From the NCBI GenBank assembly GCA_950022295.1, contig OX465600.1, positions 312,118,031 to 312,182,030 on the forward strand: a stretch of 64,000 bases of DNA. Direction: 5' to 3'. Positions 23,801-38,800 of the stretch are shown here, one piece after another (the stretch's first letter is position 1; each line of letters opens with the position of its first letter). This DNA is from Bromus sterilis. Lineage: Eukaryota; Streptophyta; Magnoliopsida; Poales; Poaceae. Under the pieces are notes generated by a model. That model had not been told where the DNA came from. It saw only the letters and a list, made by a program, of their open reading frames with translations, and searched no databases. Made by a program: the position numbers and the translations under genes.

Positions 23801-26800
23801 GGATGCGCCTGATGGCTCCCAGATGTTGCGTTGTTGGCGCCTCCATGTACTGGCTCACGATCCCGACAGAGAATGCCATGTCAGCACGCGTTTTCACCAG
23901 ATAACGCATGCTCCCCACGACGGTCCTGTACTCCTTGAGATCGACGACGTCGCTGATGTCGTTCTTTGTCAGCTTTAGCTGGTTCTCCATGGGCTTTTGT
24001 CATGGGTTGCAACATTCCATGCCCATGATCTCCACAATCTTGCGTGCGTAGACGCTCTGGCAGAGCATGATCTTCTCCGCGGACTGGTTCACTTCGATGT
24101 TGAGGTAGTATGAGAGGAGGCCCAGATCGCTCATAATGTACATCTTCATCATCTGCTGCTTGAACTCGTTCACGTCAGCAATGCGGGATCCGGTGATGTT
24201 TAGATCATCAACGTACACCCCCACAAGCAGAGCGACGTCGTCCTTTGTCAGCATGTACACAACATGCTCGACTGGGCTGCTCACGAAGCCTAGCTCCACC
24301 AGTGAGCTGTCCAACTTCGAATTCCATGCATGCGGAGCTTGATGTAGACTGTAGAGGGCCTTGTGCATCTTGAGCACCATGTGCTTGATCCTTGTGTCGA
24401 CGAGGCCCGGCGGTTTCCGAACGTACACCTCCTTGGCGAGGTCCCGGTTCAGAAACACGGACTTGACATCCATGTGATAGACCTCCCAGCCACCGTGCTC
24501 CGCTAGTGCAATGAGCACCCGCACCGTCTCCATGCGTGCCACCGGAGCGAACACCTCGTCGAAGTCGACTCCCTGCTGTTGTGCATAGCCCTTGGCCACT
24601 AATCGAGCTTTGTGTTTGATCACGTTACCTTCTAGATCCTTCTTTACCTTAAAGATCCATTTGAGTCCGATCGCACGCTGTCCAGGGGGGAGTTGAGGGA
24701 GCTCCCATGTACCATTGTCGTGGATCGACCTCATCTCCTCATTCATGGCGCATTTCCAGCACCCCTCTTGCAGCGCCTGCTCGACGTTAGCAAGCTCCTC
24801 TGCAGCGATCAAGCAGAGAACGCCGAAATCGAGCTTGCACAACTCAGTTGACTCGAGAAGCTCATAGATCTTGCGGTAGCGGAGCGGGGCGCCCTCAGAC
24901 CCCCGCGAACCGTCGGTGGGGGCGTGACGAAGACCGGGATGACTTGCTCTGCTGCTGGAGGATGCGGCATCTCCAACTCTTCCTAGTGGGGCACACTCGC
25001 AGACCGTGTCGTCACTGGCGAGACAATTATGTGTCCCTCGGCGCCCGCGGTGTCGTTGTTGTCGGGCGTGATCACCTCATCCTCCATAGTGAACGATCTC
25101 GGTGCAGCCTGTGTCGTGGCCATCGTGGCACGTGCCGGCGTAGAATTCAAGTTCCCCAGCTTTCTCTCGTCGAATACCATATCCCGAGTGACAAACAATT
25201 TGTTCGCCACTGGGTCATAGACGCGGTACGAATTTCCCCCGTCCTCGTGCCCAACGAACACCATCAGAGCCGCCCTGTCGGAGAGCTTGGTGATGCCAGG
25301 GCCGACCCTTTTCACGAATGTCATGCACTCGAAAGTGGTGCACCTTGGGGATCACCTTTTCCTCATTCGGGTGCACCTCCTCGTACGCGGGCGCGTCAGC
25401 TATCTGTACCAGGCCCACGTGTGCACCGTCATCATCAGTACCGGTTGCTTCTCGGCGGGCTGTGTGAGGTGAGATTGCAGAGGCTTCCTCTCCCGGCGAG
25501 GCTTGTGGCACTCGCGGGCATATTACCCTACGATGGCACATTTGTGGCAGGCACCCTTGCCACCTGACTGCCCCTGGCTGCCGTTAGGCGCCCTGCTCTT
25601 GCTTGAATTGCCCTTTTTCTCGCCATCCCAGGACAACGGGCAGAAAGTTGCGGACGACGTCTTCTTCCTCGACCTTGCCACCGAGAGACTTGAGATTGGT
25701 TACCAGCCCAACGATCCTCATGGAGAAATCACTCGCGCTTTCCTCGCTCTAGAATTCGATGTTCTCGAGTTCCTTCGATGGGGATTGGCGCTTTGCCTGA
25801 CGCACGCGCTCACTGCCCAGGCGCATGGTATTTATGGCGTCCCACACCGCCTTCGCCGATAGCTTCGCAGCGAGTGAGCTCATCATCTCTGACGGAACGG
25901 CTCAAAGGATAGCCTCCATGGCCATCCTATCCTCGTAGTGGTCGATCTCTCCGTGATCGATGGTGTCCGAGATGTATCTGCACCAGGGTTTTGAATTTCG
26001 CACGAAATTTCAGATTTCGGCCGAATTTCGGCCATCTCGGCTAGGGGCGAAAAATAACCAAAACCGAAAATCAGCGAAAAATTCATATTTTGATCAAATT
26101 TTGTCAAATTTAAGTCAAATTTTGGTCAAATTTCAACCGAAATATTTGAAAATGGCCGAAATTCGGCCATCTCGGCCTGGGACGAAAAATAACCAAAACC
26201 GAAAATCAAAACCCTGATCTGCACTCAACACGGCCCAATCGCCATAATTCTTCTTGGTTAGCATCGGTCACGCAGCCGATCCAGAGTCCCTGATAGTTCG
26301 CTGTACAATAGCCAGCACAACCTCCCACCCGCGCGCACCGTGCGGCTGCTCCGGCGCGGCCTGGTGGCAGTGACCGCGTCTGCGACCTCGAGCGCGTGGC
26401 CGACGGTGTCCTGGACCCGCCCCCGCCGCCGCCCCGTAGCGTCGCCCTGCCGCCTAAACTCGCCATGGCTCCGGTCGATGTAGCTTTGATACCAACTGAC
26501 CTTGCCAGAGTGCGAATGAATCTGTGGTTGAGTTGGTTAGGTGGATGATTGTATCCCCAGCCCACCAGAGTTTAAATCCCAGATTTGACAATGGTGCTCG
26601 CATTTTTCTGGATTTATTCCAAGACTTCCGGTGATGCGCTTTCAGTGGGAGGAGACGTTCCCGTCGAAGACGAGGTGAAGGCTTTGTTAATCTCAAGATG
26701 ATGTACCGGCTCAGTATTGCGAAGATGCTCATATGGGTAGGGTGTGCGTGTGTGCGTCATAGGGGTGATTGTATACTCGTGTATGTGAGCGTCAGAGTTG

Positions 26801-29800
26801 TACTGTGTTCCTAAAAAAAAACACTCTCCAACGCTGCCATCCCACGTCGAGCTGGAGTGGGTGCACTCCCGGTGGCCTAGCGCGCGACCCGGGCATGCTC
26901 ACCACACACACACACACATGCGCAAAGGAGACACAAAATGAACCTAGCTATGACACGATTGACTACTAACACTGTTTCACATAATGGAAGATTTTCTTGA
27001 CCATCCTCATGTGTTCGGTAGTCCGATTTTACATGAAACAACTCATCATCCCGATTGAATAAGCCAAGTCCGGTCAAGAATGCACCAATTATCTTTGGTT
27101 GCCCACAACGCTTCAATATGGTGTGGTGGCCGACATCGGCGGATTTGAGCTTAACTTGCTCAAATTGCGACGTTGGCCCATTGAAGCTTGCACTTTGTAA
27201 CAATTTTTCATAGGGAAATGACTTGACCGCGTAAGCCGAATGACATAGCGTAATTTCTCCGGAGCGTTGCTTCACTTCTATGCCCAAGTTAGAGATGAGT
27301 AATCCTAGATTGCTCATGCTAAATTTCTTCTTCATCCGCGCCATGAAATATTCAATCTCTTGCACATTGTCTCTAGTGATAATCATATCATCGACATACC
27401 CTTCGACTAGAAGGTTTGAATCACTGGAGTTCTTTGTATAAAATGCATACTAGAGGGGAAATCTTTTGAACCCGGATGAGACTAAACTTTTGTTCAGCTT
27501 TGAGTTTGAAGCTCTTGGCGCTTGCTTCAGCCATTATAGTGCCTTCTTAAGCTTGTAAACATGTAGCCGAGGGGTTGTGACATGTACACTTCTTCTATGA
27601 GATCATCATTGAGGAAAGAGGATTTAACATTCATATGATGAACCTTCCAATCCTCTTGTGTTGCCAAGGCTAGGAGTAGCCTCATTGTCTTGAGTCAAGC
27701 AACCAGTGCAATCACCTCCTCATTATCGACTCGTTGACGTTGTACGTAGATCTTCGCGATGAGTCTTGGCGTGTACTTCATGATAGCACCTTGCGTGTAC
27801 CTTATTTACTTTTTAAACCCACTTCAAACCTTTGTCCTTATGGTTTGAAGGTCGGGTTTATGATAACACCTTGCATTTGAGGAAGACGATGGATCCTCAG
27901 GAGAGGTCAGTTCATCGGCATCCGGCCTCGTCGTCGTGATTGTGAACATCATGTGAATACCCATTATCTACGGCGTGCCATAAAATTCAACGCCACCATA
28001 TTTATTGGCCGGGGGGAGGAAACCTGATCCCACCTAGTGTTGTCTTTTTTTTGAACTCAACCTAGTGTTGTCATTGTCTTTAAATTCCACTCCACCAATA
28101 ATGCCAGCGTACGAAAAAGTGAGACCCCGGCACTATTTAAAAACCAATTGTTGGCGTGGAATTAATTGGGCGCACCAACAATTAAAGTTGGCGATAAACC
28201 TTTTCCTACTAGTGCCTCGTCGTCGTGACCATGAACATCACCATGATTGTCATTGTTGACCTCGAGATCTCCACTCGTGTAGTGTGCGTTGTTGCCGCTA
28301 TCATCTTGCTACCCTTGCGCATCATCATTGGCGTCGACACCATGGTGATCGTTGTCACCATAGTCACCTTGGTTGGGTGTTCCGCCATATATCTGGACAA
28401 CCTCTGCTGCTTTATCATCAGCTGAAAATTCCTCTTTGAATATGTCACCATTTGGAGCATTGTCGTCTGTTGCTGAGCCCCAATTCCACGCTTGTTTTTC
28501 TTCAAACACAACGTGTCGTGAAACTCATAGACGCTTGGTCCGTGGATCGTAGAAACGGTATGCTTTGGTGCCAGAATTCCTCGTGTATCCGATGAACACT
28601 ATCTTTGTGCATTGACCGACAAGCTTTGAGAGGTGCATCTCCGCCATATTCTCATGTGCCATGCACCCGAACATCCGAAGATGCGACATCTTCGACTTAC
28701 GTTCGTAAATTGCTTCATATAGAGTCTTGCTGATTACTGCCTTAGTTGGAGCCCGGTTGAGAAGATAAAGCGCCATCATGATAGCTTCTCAAAAAGCCGT
28801 CTGACATATTTTTCTTCTGAGTAAACTTCTCGCCATATCAACGACGGTTCGATTTTTTCCTTTCAACAACACTGTTCTGCTATGGCGTATAAGGTGTTGT
28901 GAGGAACCTTTTATGTCGATCTTGTCCCAGTAGTTGTCGAATTCTTTTGATGTAAAATCCCCGCTGCGATCTGTCTGAAGATCACGAACCTTCAGCTTGT
29001 GTTCCATCTCCATTATAACCTTCAGTTTCTTGAAAGCATCAAACGCCTCGCATTTAGATCCTAGGAGAACGACCCACATGTATCTTGAGTAGTCGTCCAT
29101 TACAAGGAAGAAATATGTCTTTCTCGGGTGAGTTGCTATGGTGATAGGCTCACACAAATCACCATGGAATAGCTCAAGTGCATCTCTTGAACGATAGGTA
29201 GACTGATCAGGGAATGGTTTGCGGTGCAGTTTTCCAACCAAGCAACCATCACATACTTGATCAACTTGGTCGATCATTGGCATCCCAGCCACCACCTCCA
29301 TTTTTGACATCTTATTCATGGCGTAGAAGATAATGTACGTGTACAAATCTAGCATTCCATATCCACGAATCATCATCACTCTTGGTGAGCCAACACTCCG
29401 GTTGAGTAGGATCAAGGCTGAGGATATAGAGAATATTCCGCGTGCAGTTTACATGCACTAACACGGGTCAGAGCTTATCGAAGATCGTCATCACTCTGTA
29501 CTCAATATCCACCTTGCATCCAATTTTATCTAGTTGTAGGATAGATATGATGTTGCTGCGAAGTCGTGGGATGTAGTATACTATAGTGAGAATTCGATAT
29601 TCATCATTGAGACCCTCTAAGAGGAAAGAACCTTGCCTGTAAATCTCCACAGTAGAACAATCACGAATTTAACCAAGCCTTTAACATGATATTCAAGCTC
29701 GAGGAATTTCTCCTTGAACCCCGTCATGTGATTACTGGCATCAGTGTCTAGATACCATGACACGATCTGATTCCCGGATAACTTTGGTCACACATTCTTC

Positions 29801-32800
29801 TCATGAAGTAGCACCTCCTTGGTTGGTTTCACAACCACTATTTTAACAACCTCACAAACTTCATCCATCAGAAGACCTAGATGTTCGTCTTCCTACTTCG
29901 CCAAATTTTCCTTGACTTCACGCTTGTTAGGCCTCGGACAATCCTTCTAAAAGTGAACCATCTTGTTGCAGTTGTAGGACTTGATCTAGGTCATATCCAA
30001 GTTTCGTGGCTCCTACTTGTTAGGTCAATCAACCTTTCCACGACCTTGTAGGTTGCCTCTTCCTTTTCCATTTATGATATACCCATTGCGCTTCATGTTA
30101 CTTGAACCTTTGATATTGTCATGCCTTCCTTTGCTACTTGCGGTCTCCCATTTTGTGCGCGAGTACATGAGTTGATCTCCACCTCCTCCCTTGCCTTTTC
30201 GATAGGCGCGAGCATTCTTTTCCCATGTCCACAGGCATCCGATCGCCTCTGTTGTGGTCATTTCCTCGATGGTAAGCTGCTTAAGCGTGCCGATGATGTA
30301 CGTTAATTTATCAGTCACAAAACTGAAAAATTTCTCCACAATCTCAACTTCATTGAGCTTCACCAAGCCTGTAGATACCTCCTATACCAAAGTAGTTAGA
30401 CGCATGGTGTAGTCGTTAACCAATTCTGTTTCCTTCATCTGCAACTTGTGAAATGGCGCTTCAGCATTTGTGCCCGAGCCTTCGTGTCACAATCTTCTCC
30501 AATCCTGATATCCTTGAGTGTGTCCTCTCTTGCCATCTTGATATCCACCAATGTCATCAGCATGAAGTCCGGCACAGACTGGGCTATGGCGGCCGAAACA
30601 CCTTCGTCCAACTCCTCGTCAACATCGTCGTATGTTATTGCCTACCACACTTAGAGGGCTCAAAGATAATCTTCATCTTTACGGCCCACACACCATAGTT
30701 GGTGTCGGTTTTCATCGGGTATTGAATGGGGATGTTGGGATGCGCCAGTACGTTGGGCTGCTCGTTCTATGGTCAACTCGTGCTTATTCAACGGTCCCAT
30801 GGTCAAGCGCACTCAACCTGCCATCACACTTCTGAGCATGTGACCACCAGATCCGACGCGCTGATGAGTCACCGCTCGGCTGCACTCTCGGATGACAGAG
30901 CTGATCTCCACTGCGCACCAATGAATCAGGCATGCAGACCTCATCCTAGTAGACCACTGGCGCATAGCCAATGTGCGCCCACACCACCAGCGATGCCACA
31001 GGCAGCCACGCCGCATCCCGCTGATCAACAGCACCCCGCGCCGTCGGAAATAGACGAGAAAAAAGAAAAAGCCCCACCGCCGCAGAAGCTAACCAGGCTT
31101 CGCCCGGCAGCCCACACGGAACGCGGCCAGGAGAGAGGAGGTGTCCTAAAATTAGGATTGGGCAAATGTTGTTTGGTGCAGTTAACTTCCTCAGTGTCTC
31201 TTGGGGCCTTAGAAGGTTGTAGTATCACTAATCAGTCTAGCTAGCTTGGTGAATGTGGTATTGAGGCGGCAAAGAAACACATAGCCAATATGTTCAGCTA
31301 GTGTAGTAGCAATTTTTAATTTCAATAAATTATTTATTTTTCTAATATGTTCGCCCTTTCCACATGGTATATAATTACTACTCCCTCCGATCCATAATAA
31401 GTGTCGCTCATCTAGTACAAACTTTGTACTAGCTTAGTACAAAATGAACGACGCTTATTATGAATCGGAGGGAGTACATCTTTTTCCTGCAGTTTGCACG
31501 CTTTGTTACCTGCGAATTTCTTTTAAAATATTCTTTGAACTTAGCATACGATGGACTATTTGATAATGATGTTTCTCCTGATCATCCCATGGACTTACAC
31601 AACAAAAGTTTTTGCAGTCCGCAGATGTGCCTCCGTGTCTGATATTTGATTCCAGCAGTACAATGTCTGATGTGTTGAAAGTGTTGACTGATGAACTGGA
31701 GAATATAACAAATCAGAACCAGTATTCCAGTTCGGTGCCGGGCAATAGCTCTAATGTACAGCAAGTTAATGACATACGAGAAACAATATCGGATGTGGAG
31801 GAAGAACTAATCATCGGGAGGACTGAAGAAATGGAAGAAATAGTGGCTACTTTATGTGGGAGCATCACGCCAGAGAATAAGATCATTGTCCTTCCAATAT
31901 ATGGCATTGGAGGTATTGGCAAGACAACCCTGGCTCAGTTAGTTTTCAATGATTCTGGATTCGCAGGCTACTCTCGGGCGTGGATCTATGTGTCCCAAAA
32001 TCTTGATTTGAAAAAAATTGGAAACTCTATTATATCACAGCTATCAGAGGAGAGCCATCTAACTGACAAGCAGATGATAAATAAGAAGCTCAGAGAGCTA
32101 TTTGCTGGTAAGAAGATTCTTATTGTCTTGGATGATGTGTGGGAGATGGATCCAGGTAAACTAAAAGGTTTGAAGGCTATGCTAAAGCCTGGTGTGGGCA
32201 GCATGGTGACAACTATTGTAACCACAAGAGATGAAGCCATTGCAAGTGCAATTTGTCATACAGTTAAGCCATACAAGCTAGAGACTTTAACAAATGAAAT
32301 TTGTTGGAAAATAATAGAACAAAAGGCTGCCATTGAAGACCGAGTCGACAAAGAAAGATTGACATGTATAGGAAGGGAGATTGCAACCAAATGTGGAGGT
32401 GTGGCTTTAGCAGCTCAAACACTTGGGTTCACGCTGATGAAATACAAGACATCCGATTATTGGGAGTCAGTGAGAGACAATTATATATGGAATCTATCTG
32501 CTTCAGAATGCTCATCATCTACTGATCATCAAGTGCTAGCGTCCTTGTTATTAAGCTATACCCATATGCCTCGTTGGTTGAAGTTGTGCTTTTCCTATTG
32601 TGCAGTCTTTCCAAAAGGTCACAAAATAAAGAAGTGTGATCTAATTCACCAATGGATTGCTCTCGGATTCACCGACCCGGATAGTCCATTAAATACTATG
32701 CAGCGGTGCGAGAATTATGTTACACAACTTTTGGGGTTGTCCTTCCTTCAATATTCAGAGACATCTTCGGTGAGTTACTAACATAGTTCCACTGTTATTT

Positions 32801-35800
32801 TCTATCTTGTGTTGAGCAAAAACATTATAGTTTGTATGTTCGGTTTTTCACAATTTCTTATGTTTGGAAAATTAAACAATGCATATATTCTGCCAATGTA
32901 TGAGACTGTGTGCTCATGAATGGATTTTTTTACTAGTACTCATACTCTACACAACACATAATAGTAAATATTTTTCCTTTGAAATATTCAAGTGCAATTA
33001 GTGGCTACAAGATTTATATGCTAGTATGTGCTTAATATATATCTGCACTCTGCAAGTCCCTTTAGTTACATGTTTGTGTGTGCGGAACAGTCTTGTTGCT
33101 TGTTAGTTGGCGAAGCGATCGCGTGGCAGCAAACTGGAGCCTCTTTGTTTGCTTATGGCTTATGGGTATTTATGGTTGCGGACATACATTAGGGGAAGTT
33201 GTGGCTGACCGTAATGGATACTATCATAAGTTAACATAATACATATAATACTAGTGTTTGAAACTATCTTCGTTATGCATAGTATCATATGGTAGTATTA
33301 TATATGATCTTATTTATTGACATGCAAGACACATAGTAGTAAATTATTTAATATGATGTGGTATCATAATATGATATTATGACCTCTCTTTTCTCATGAA
33401 ATTGCATGTCACATCATCAAAATTGTCTAGTTGGCATGCATGATACTACCTACGATACCCATTAGGAGGGTCTAAGATACCATGTAACTATACATCTTCT
33501 GTAGATCATACATTATTTCATTAAAGTGTGTGCATACATTTTTATTATTTCTCTCAAATAAGAAGACATTTGAACCTGAAACTTTGCAGATCAATATTAT
33601 GTGCAGAATCGTTTCAGATTTTTTCTGTTTAACATGAATATACAAAATGATAAATTTCATTCAAAATTTATAATTTGAAAATTTTCTATTGCGTAAAAAA
33701 CAGAAACATTTTATTCACGGAGTTATACTTGTGTGACGTTGCTCCACAAAGTTTGAAGATCAAATGTTCATTTGTTTGAAAGAAACAAAAAAGAAAAAAT
33801 TCTATGTAAAGAGAGCGCGAATACAAATGTATAATTTATGGATAAGATAGAAGGTGTAGCTACATGCTAACATAGTAAATCCACACTCATAGATTAGTCC
33901 AGCCTCTTCGTAGCTAGTTGATTGCTCGAAATATTAACTCCCACTTACGTGCAAGTTTGACCACCCCTCGCATGCTGGCCACAGGCAGCCGCGGCGCCGC
34001 TATGGGACAAGTTGTAGGAAAGCCAGATCTGGCCATCTTGCTGACGCAGGCCGTGCACCTGAAGTTGAAGGGGCTCTACGGTGACGCCTCCAAGGAGGAT
34101 AACGCATCCTAGGACGTTGTCATTGACCTTCGATTCTAGGCTTTTACCTGAAGTTCACCAAGCCCCATGGCATTGATCAAGCCGACCAACCACCCGATCC
34201 AAGATGGTCATGTGTCCCAAATAACTCACGGCTGCCAACATCCACCACCAGGGCCAAGAGAGTACCTCGGCACCTCAATCCTCCATGGTGTGCACGAACC
34301 ACACACGAGCGCCACCCCGCTTGGTCGCCATCCCAATCCATAGCTCATTGCACCCCCATTAATCTATACCCTAGGCCACCAGAGATAAAACACTCACAGT
34401 GTCGTCCCAAGGCCGCTACCCCGACATCCAGAGCACCATCGACTGGGGCACCACCGCTTCATCGTCATTCCAATCCATAGCTCATTGCGCCCCATTAATC
34501 TTCATCGACACCGAGGGGTAAGTGAAGAAGATATGATTCGAGTCTTCATCGACCTCGCAAAGCGGGCAATGTCTGTCCCTAGGACAGTTGTGTTTGCGAA
34601 CCTCCACCTCAAAGGGAACCCGGCACCAGACCAGTTGCCATGGAAAAATACTAATCTTAACGGGAATCTTAATCTCCTAGATGTCGAGTAATCCCGCCGA
34701 CCTAGGAATGGCCATAATCACCCTATATACCGAGCCGATGGACAATTTTCCATTCATCTCAAGATTCCATGAAATCGTATCATGATCTACGTCAAGTGGA
34801 TGTAAGGCCACGCACATCTGCAGCTCATCCCATTGGTGCGCCTCTTGGTGCCCAAAGGCCTACGGAGGGCTACAAGGTTGATACACCCCCAAACCCTCTT
34901 ATTCAAGGTGTGTGGCAGAGAGCAGATCACAAAAAGTTCAGGGAAGCGGGAGGCGAATGGTTGAGATCCACGCCATCTATCAAGATAGGAAAGAGTCGAC
35001 GCTCTGGATCTCACCAAAATCGATCACAAAAATGTAAGAACCGGAATTAACTGATTTATAGATTGCTAGAATTGGGATCCTCCTGATCGAACAAAAAAGG
35101 TTAGAGGCAGGCGTGGAGGTATTTAGCGTGAATGATGCATAACTGAAGTCGCCCTTCCCCGGCCGCAATCATCCATAACCATTTGGTCAGAAGGGCAATG
35201 CTCATCCTTTTGGTGGAGAGAATCCCAAGACCCCCTGATTTCTTCTTCTATTCCTTACCAGCCTAGAAAAAACGAGATTGTGATTTTGCCATACCGTGAT
35301 GCAGTGTGTCATGCAAGCTGTAAAAGCCAATCATGTACATCACTAATTAAGCTAGAGAGAGAATTTTATGAGCATCGTCATAGCCGCCTTCGATAGGAAC
35401 TGAACTTGCCACAGTTCAACACGATGTTGGTGCGGGAAACAATCGGGTAGAGGTCCTGAATTTGTAGCCTCGAGTCACTAATTGGAATGCCCAGATAACT
35501 TGTAGGGGGGAGACCCCCCCCTCCCCAAGATTTAGTTAAAGAAATTGGCAATCCACCATCGATCCTCCAAGTATCCCATCACCATAAGCTCGCTTTTGTC
35601 AAATTTAATGGTGAGACCAGAAGCATAACATGAGGAATTTGGTGTTTACAATGTCCATGTTTGACCCCTCCAACATGATGATCATGTTATCGCGTATTGT
35701 ATGATTAATTCCACCTTCGGAATAATGTTTGGAATCAGACCACGGATGTGGCCTGCCACTTTGGCAGAGTCCAAAATTGCCAGCAAGGCATCCACCACAA

Positions 35801-38800
35801 GGGTGAACAAAAAGGCGAGAAAGGACCAGAAGAAGGAGCCGATGGTCCCATTGATGTTGACCGCCATGCGACCAGAAAAAACAAGTTGCATCACCTTGGT
35901 GATCCATCTATCATCAAAGCCTTTTCAAGCAAGAATGTCCCGAGTAAAGATCAGTTCAAGGTGTCATAAGCCTTAAAGAAGTAAATCTTTAGGAAAATCA
36001 CTTGTGAACGCTTCTTGCTCTGATGAATCGTCTCATGGAGCGCCCGAACCCCATCCAAAATGAAGTGGCCTTTGATGAAGGCATACTGGTTAGGGTGAGT
36101 GATCTAATCAACCAAAAGGGCTGCCCTAATGGCGTACGCCTATGTCAGGATCCAGAAGATCGCGTTGATCAACGTGATGGGATGTAACTGCCTGATATAA
36201 GAAGCACCGGGAACTTTGGGGATCAATATGATAATCCCGTAGTTCAACCAACTAACATCCAACATTCCCTGTAAAACTACTGGAATAGTTCAACATTCCC
36301 CCCCTCCCTTTGATTCTCTCCTAGAAAGTATGGCACCTTAATGATCAACGCAATCTCTGACTCGTCGTAAGGAGCGGTAAGAATGGCATTTTCATATGTA
36401 GTGGTCTGGTAATCCTTCGACCAAATCACTATGCTCATAGTCCCACCATCCTTTGTCGTGTCAAATAATAGATTTTCTAAGAACCCATGAATGTGGACTA
36501 CCAGGTCGACATCCGATTGTAGAAGAGTAGGTGTCGTCATCCCATAACATCAAAATCGAACAACGTCTACGGTAACGGTTAGCGATAGTCCAGAAATAGG
36601 CCATGTTGGTATCACCAAGACTCCAGTTAATGCGGCCCCGCTACCTCCAGTAAATGTCCTTCTGGTAAAAGATGGCTATAAGCTTATCCTCCAGAGATTA
36701 CCGTTGAAGACATTCCACAGTCCAAGATAGACAATCTCCTTCTGGTAGAAGATGGCTATAAGCTTATCCTCTAGAGCTTACCGTGGAAGCCATTCCACAT
36801 TAGATAGTCCAAGCCCTTCCGCCCCGACATCTAAACTCTGGATCTCAAACAGGAGGCAACCTTTCCACACCTTGATGTCGGAGATGGTGTTGATACCCGA
36901 ACCCTTCATGCACCGGTGTGGCTGATCCTTGGTCGCGATCTAGTGAGCTCGAATCGCGACAACCAGCCTGTTTGGGCTAAAAGGCCTCAAAGGTGAAGCA
37001 CGGTAGAGGTTAGAAGAGATCCTCCCTAGAGGAGAGCAACAACGGATCATGCTCTGGACCAATGCTATTAATAGCCCACGGATAGACGAGAGGAAACCGG
37101 ATTTCCAAATCTAGCGACATCACCACCCTTTCGAGGACACACTGGCCGGTCGAAGAAACCTAGCGGTTCGTCCAAGTGAACCAAGCTCCCGTCCGATCCA
37201 CTTCCTGAAGGCCTAGATCAGCAATGCAATCGTGAAACCGTTGCATCCTAGGGTAGTTCACACGAGAGTTTCTCTTGTCCTGGGGGTCTTGAATGATATT
37301 AAAGTCCCCCCTATCACCACCGAAAGGGTGGCATCTGGCCTCGACCCACTTGCCATCAAAGATCTCCTTAGCTTGGATAGTAGCAATTTGTGCAAGCGGT
37401 AACCCCTTTTCCCCTTGAACACAATCATCGACTCTTGGGCCACCTTCGCTAGGTGGCCGAGAGGAACAGATTCTAACGCTGAGAAACTGCATGGCGCAGA
37501 GCGGCCATTGCCGCCATCTCCGCTACTTGTCGCGCATGACCACTAGTTTTGGTATGATTTTCTAGTCCGCATAGAAACAAGGGTAGGTTTTTGGACCATT
37601 ATTCCCTTGGGCTTAAGTAAAGTCCATGTAATTTGAACCATTCGACCATCCAAATGATACACTTTCCATTATGTATCATGATGCACCGTAAAATCTCTCT
37701 TTTAAGAACGTATGCAACATGAATTCCATACTATATTTACAGTTTGAAATATTGTTCCAAACCATCGTGAAAGCCATCGCAGATACTTATTTTTTTTAGA
37801 TATGTACTATCCTAACATTTTAAAAAAGAATATCCTAATTACACATTAAACAAAACTAGGCTAAAGTAGCTATTGATGGTGCACATACGCGCATAGCTTG
37901 CTTGCTCGACGGACATAAGTGAAATTTTTAGAAATATAGTTTCATCAGCATTTAATCATATGTTTTCTAATCGGATTTAACTTGTTTTACCTCCCGTGTT
38001 TTTATGTAGGGAAATTACAATTTTTATAAGATTAGATCAAACATATATAAAATTTAATAAATTTTGAGCTCACATACATGTAGAAACAACAACAACAACT
38101 ACTACTACTACTACTACTACAACAAAGCCTGCCAGTCCCAAACAAGTTGGGATAGGCTAGAGTTGTAACCCAAAAGATATCAAAACCAAATCATAGTTCT
38201 GGCATGTGGATAGCTAACTTCCACATACCCCTGTCCGGAGCTAGGTCATTGTTGATAACTCAATCCTAAGCTTTAACCACTCGATATGCACAAACGCTTC
38301 AGAAGTCCTACGCTGGATATGCCCAAACCATCTCACACGATGTTGGATAAGTTTTTCTTCAATTGGTACCACCCCAACTCTCTCCCGTATATCATCATTC
38401 CAAATTTAATTCTTCCTTGTATGGCCACATGCCCATCTCAACATGCGCATCACTGCCACACATATTTGTTGGACATATCGCTTTTTAGTTGGATAACATT
38501 CAGCACCATAAAACAACGCAGGTCGAACTGTCGATTTATAGAACTTGCCTCTTAGATTTTATGGCACTCTCTTATCACAGAGAACGCCAGAAGCTTGGCG
38601 CCACTTTAGCCATCCAACTTTGATTCGATAGCTCACGTCTTCATCAATATCATCATCCTTCCACAGCATTGACCCTAAATATCGAAAGGTGTCCTTCTGA
38701 GGTACCACTTTCCCATCAAGGCTAACTTCCTCCTCTTCTTCATGCTTAGTAGTAGTAAAATCACACCGTTTGTACGTTTCGATTCTAAAGTCTGTCTCCA

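Larger units (their letters stand above)
22931..26971 (-). mobile_element. Copia retrotransposon B nested inside X
   Basis: Both LTR starts read TGTTAGT (minus strand) and are flanked by near-identical 5-bp duplications: CTGTC at 22926-22930 and CTGTT at 26972-26976. A primer-binding site complementary to initiator tRNA-Met (TGGTATCAAAGC) lies at 26494-26483, and a polypurine tract (TTGAGGGGATGATT) at about 23328. Gag starts at 26466. A degenerate zinc knuckle is near 25540, the integrase C-terminus at 25324-24983, reverse transcriptase at 24842-24000 and RNase H at 23990-23372. The integrase core is deleted, so the element is nonautonomous. Confidence 0.8.
22471..30720 (-). mobile_element. 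Copia retrotransposon X, degenerate, split by a nested element, intron 5
   Basis: On the minus strand the order is gag (about 30720-29940, with a broken zinc knuckle near 29955), protease/GAG-pre-integrase (29650-29230, motif CDGCLVGKLHRKPF), integrase core (HGDLCEPI, LVMDDYSRYMWV), integrase C-terminus (28779-28525, motif LRMFGCMAH), and reverse transcriptase (about 27900-26980). After the nested insertion it resumes with RNase H (22925-22486, motifs GMVFYLGTNSIS and SKHIDVGF). Frameshifts and stops abound. The 3' LTR seems to begin near 22474 (TGTTAAATAAGC) and is truncated. No 5' LTR was found. Confidence 0.75.

Noticed and set aside
28209..28511. Minus-strand Met/Thr-rich frame and its plus-strand partner
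   Set aside because: These are by-products of trinucleotide-rich sequence in the integrase-reverse transcriptase linker of Copia X.
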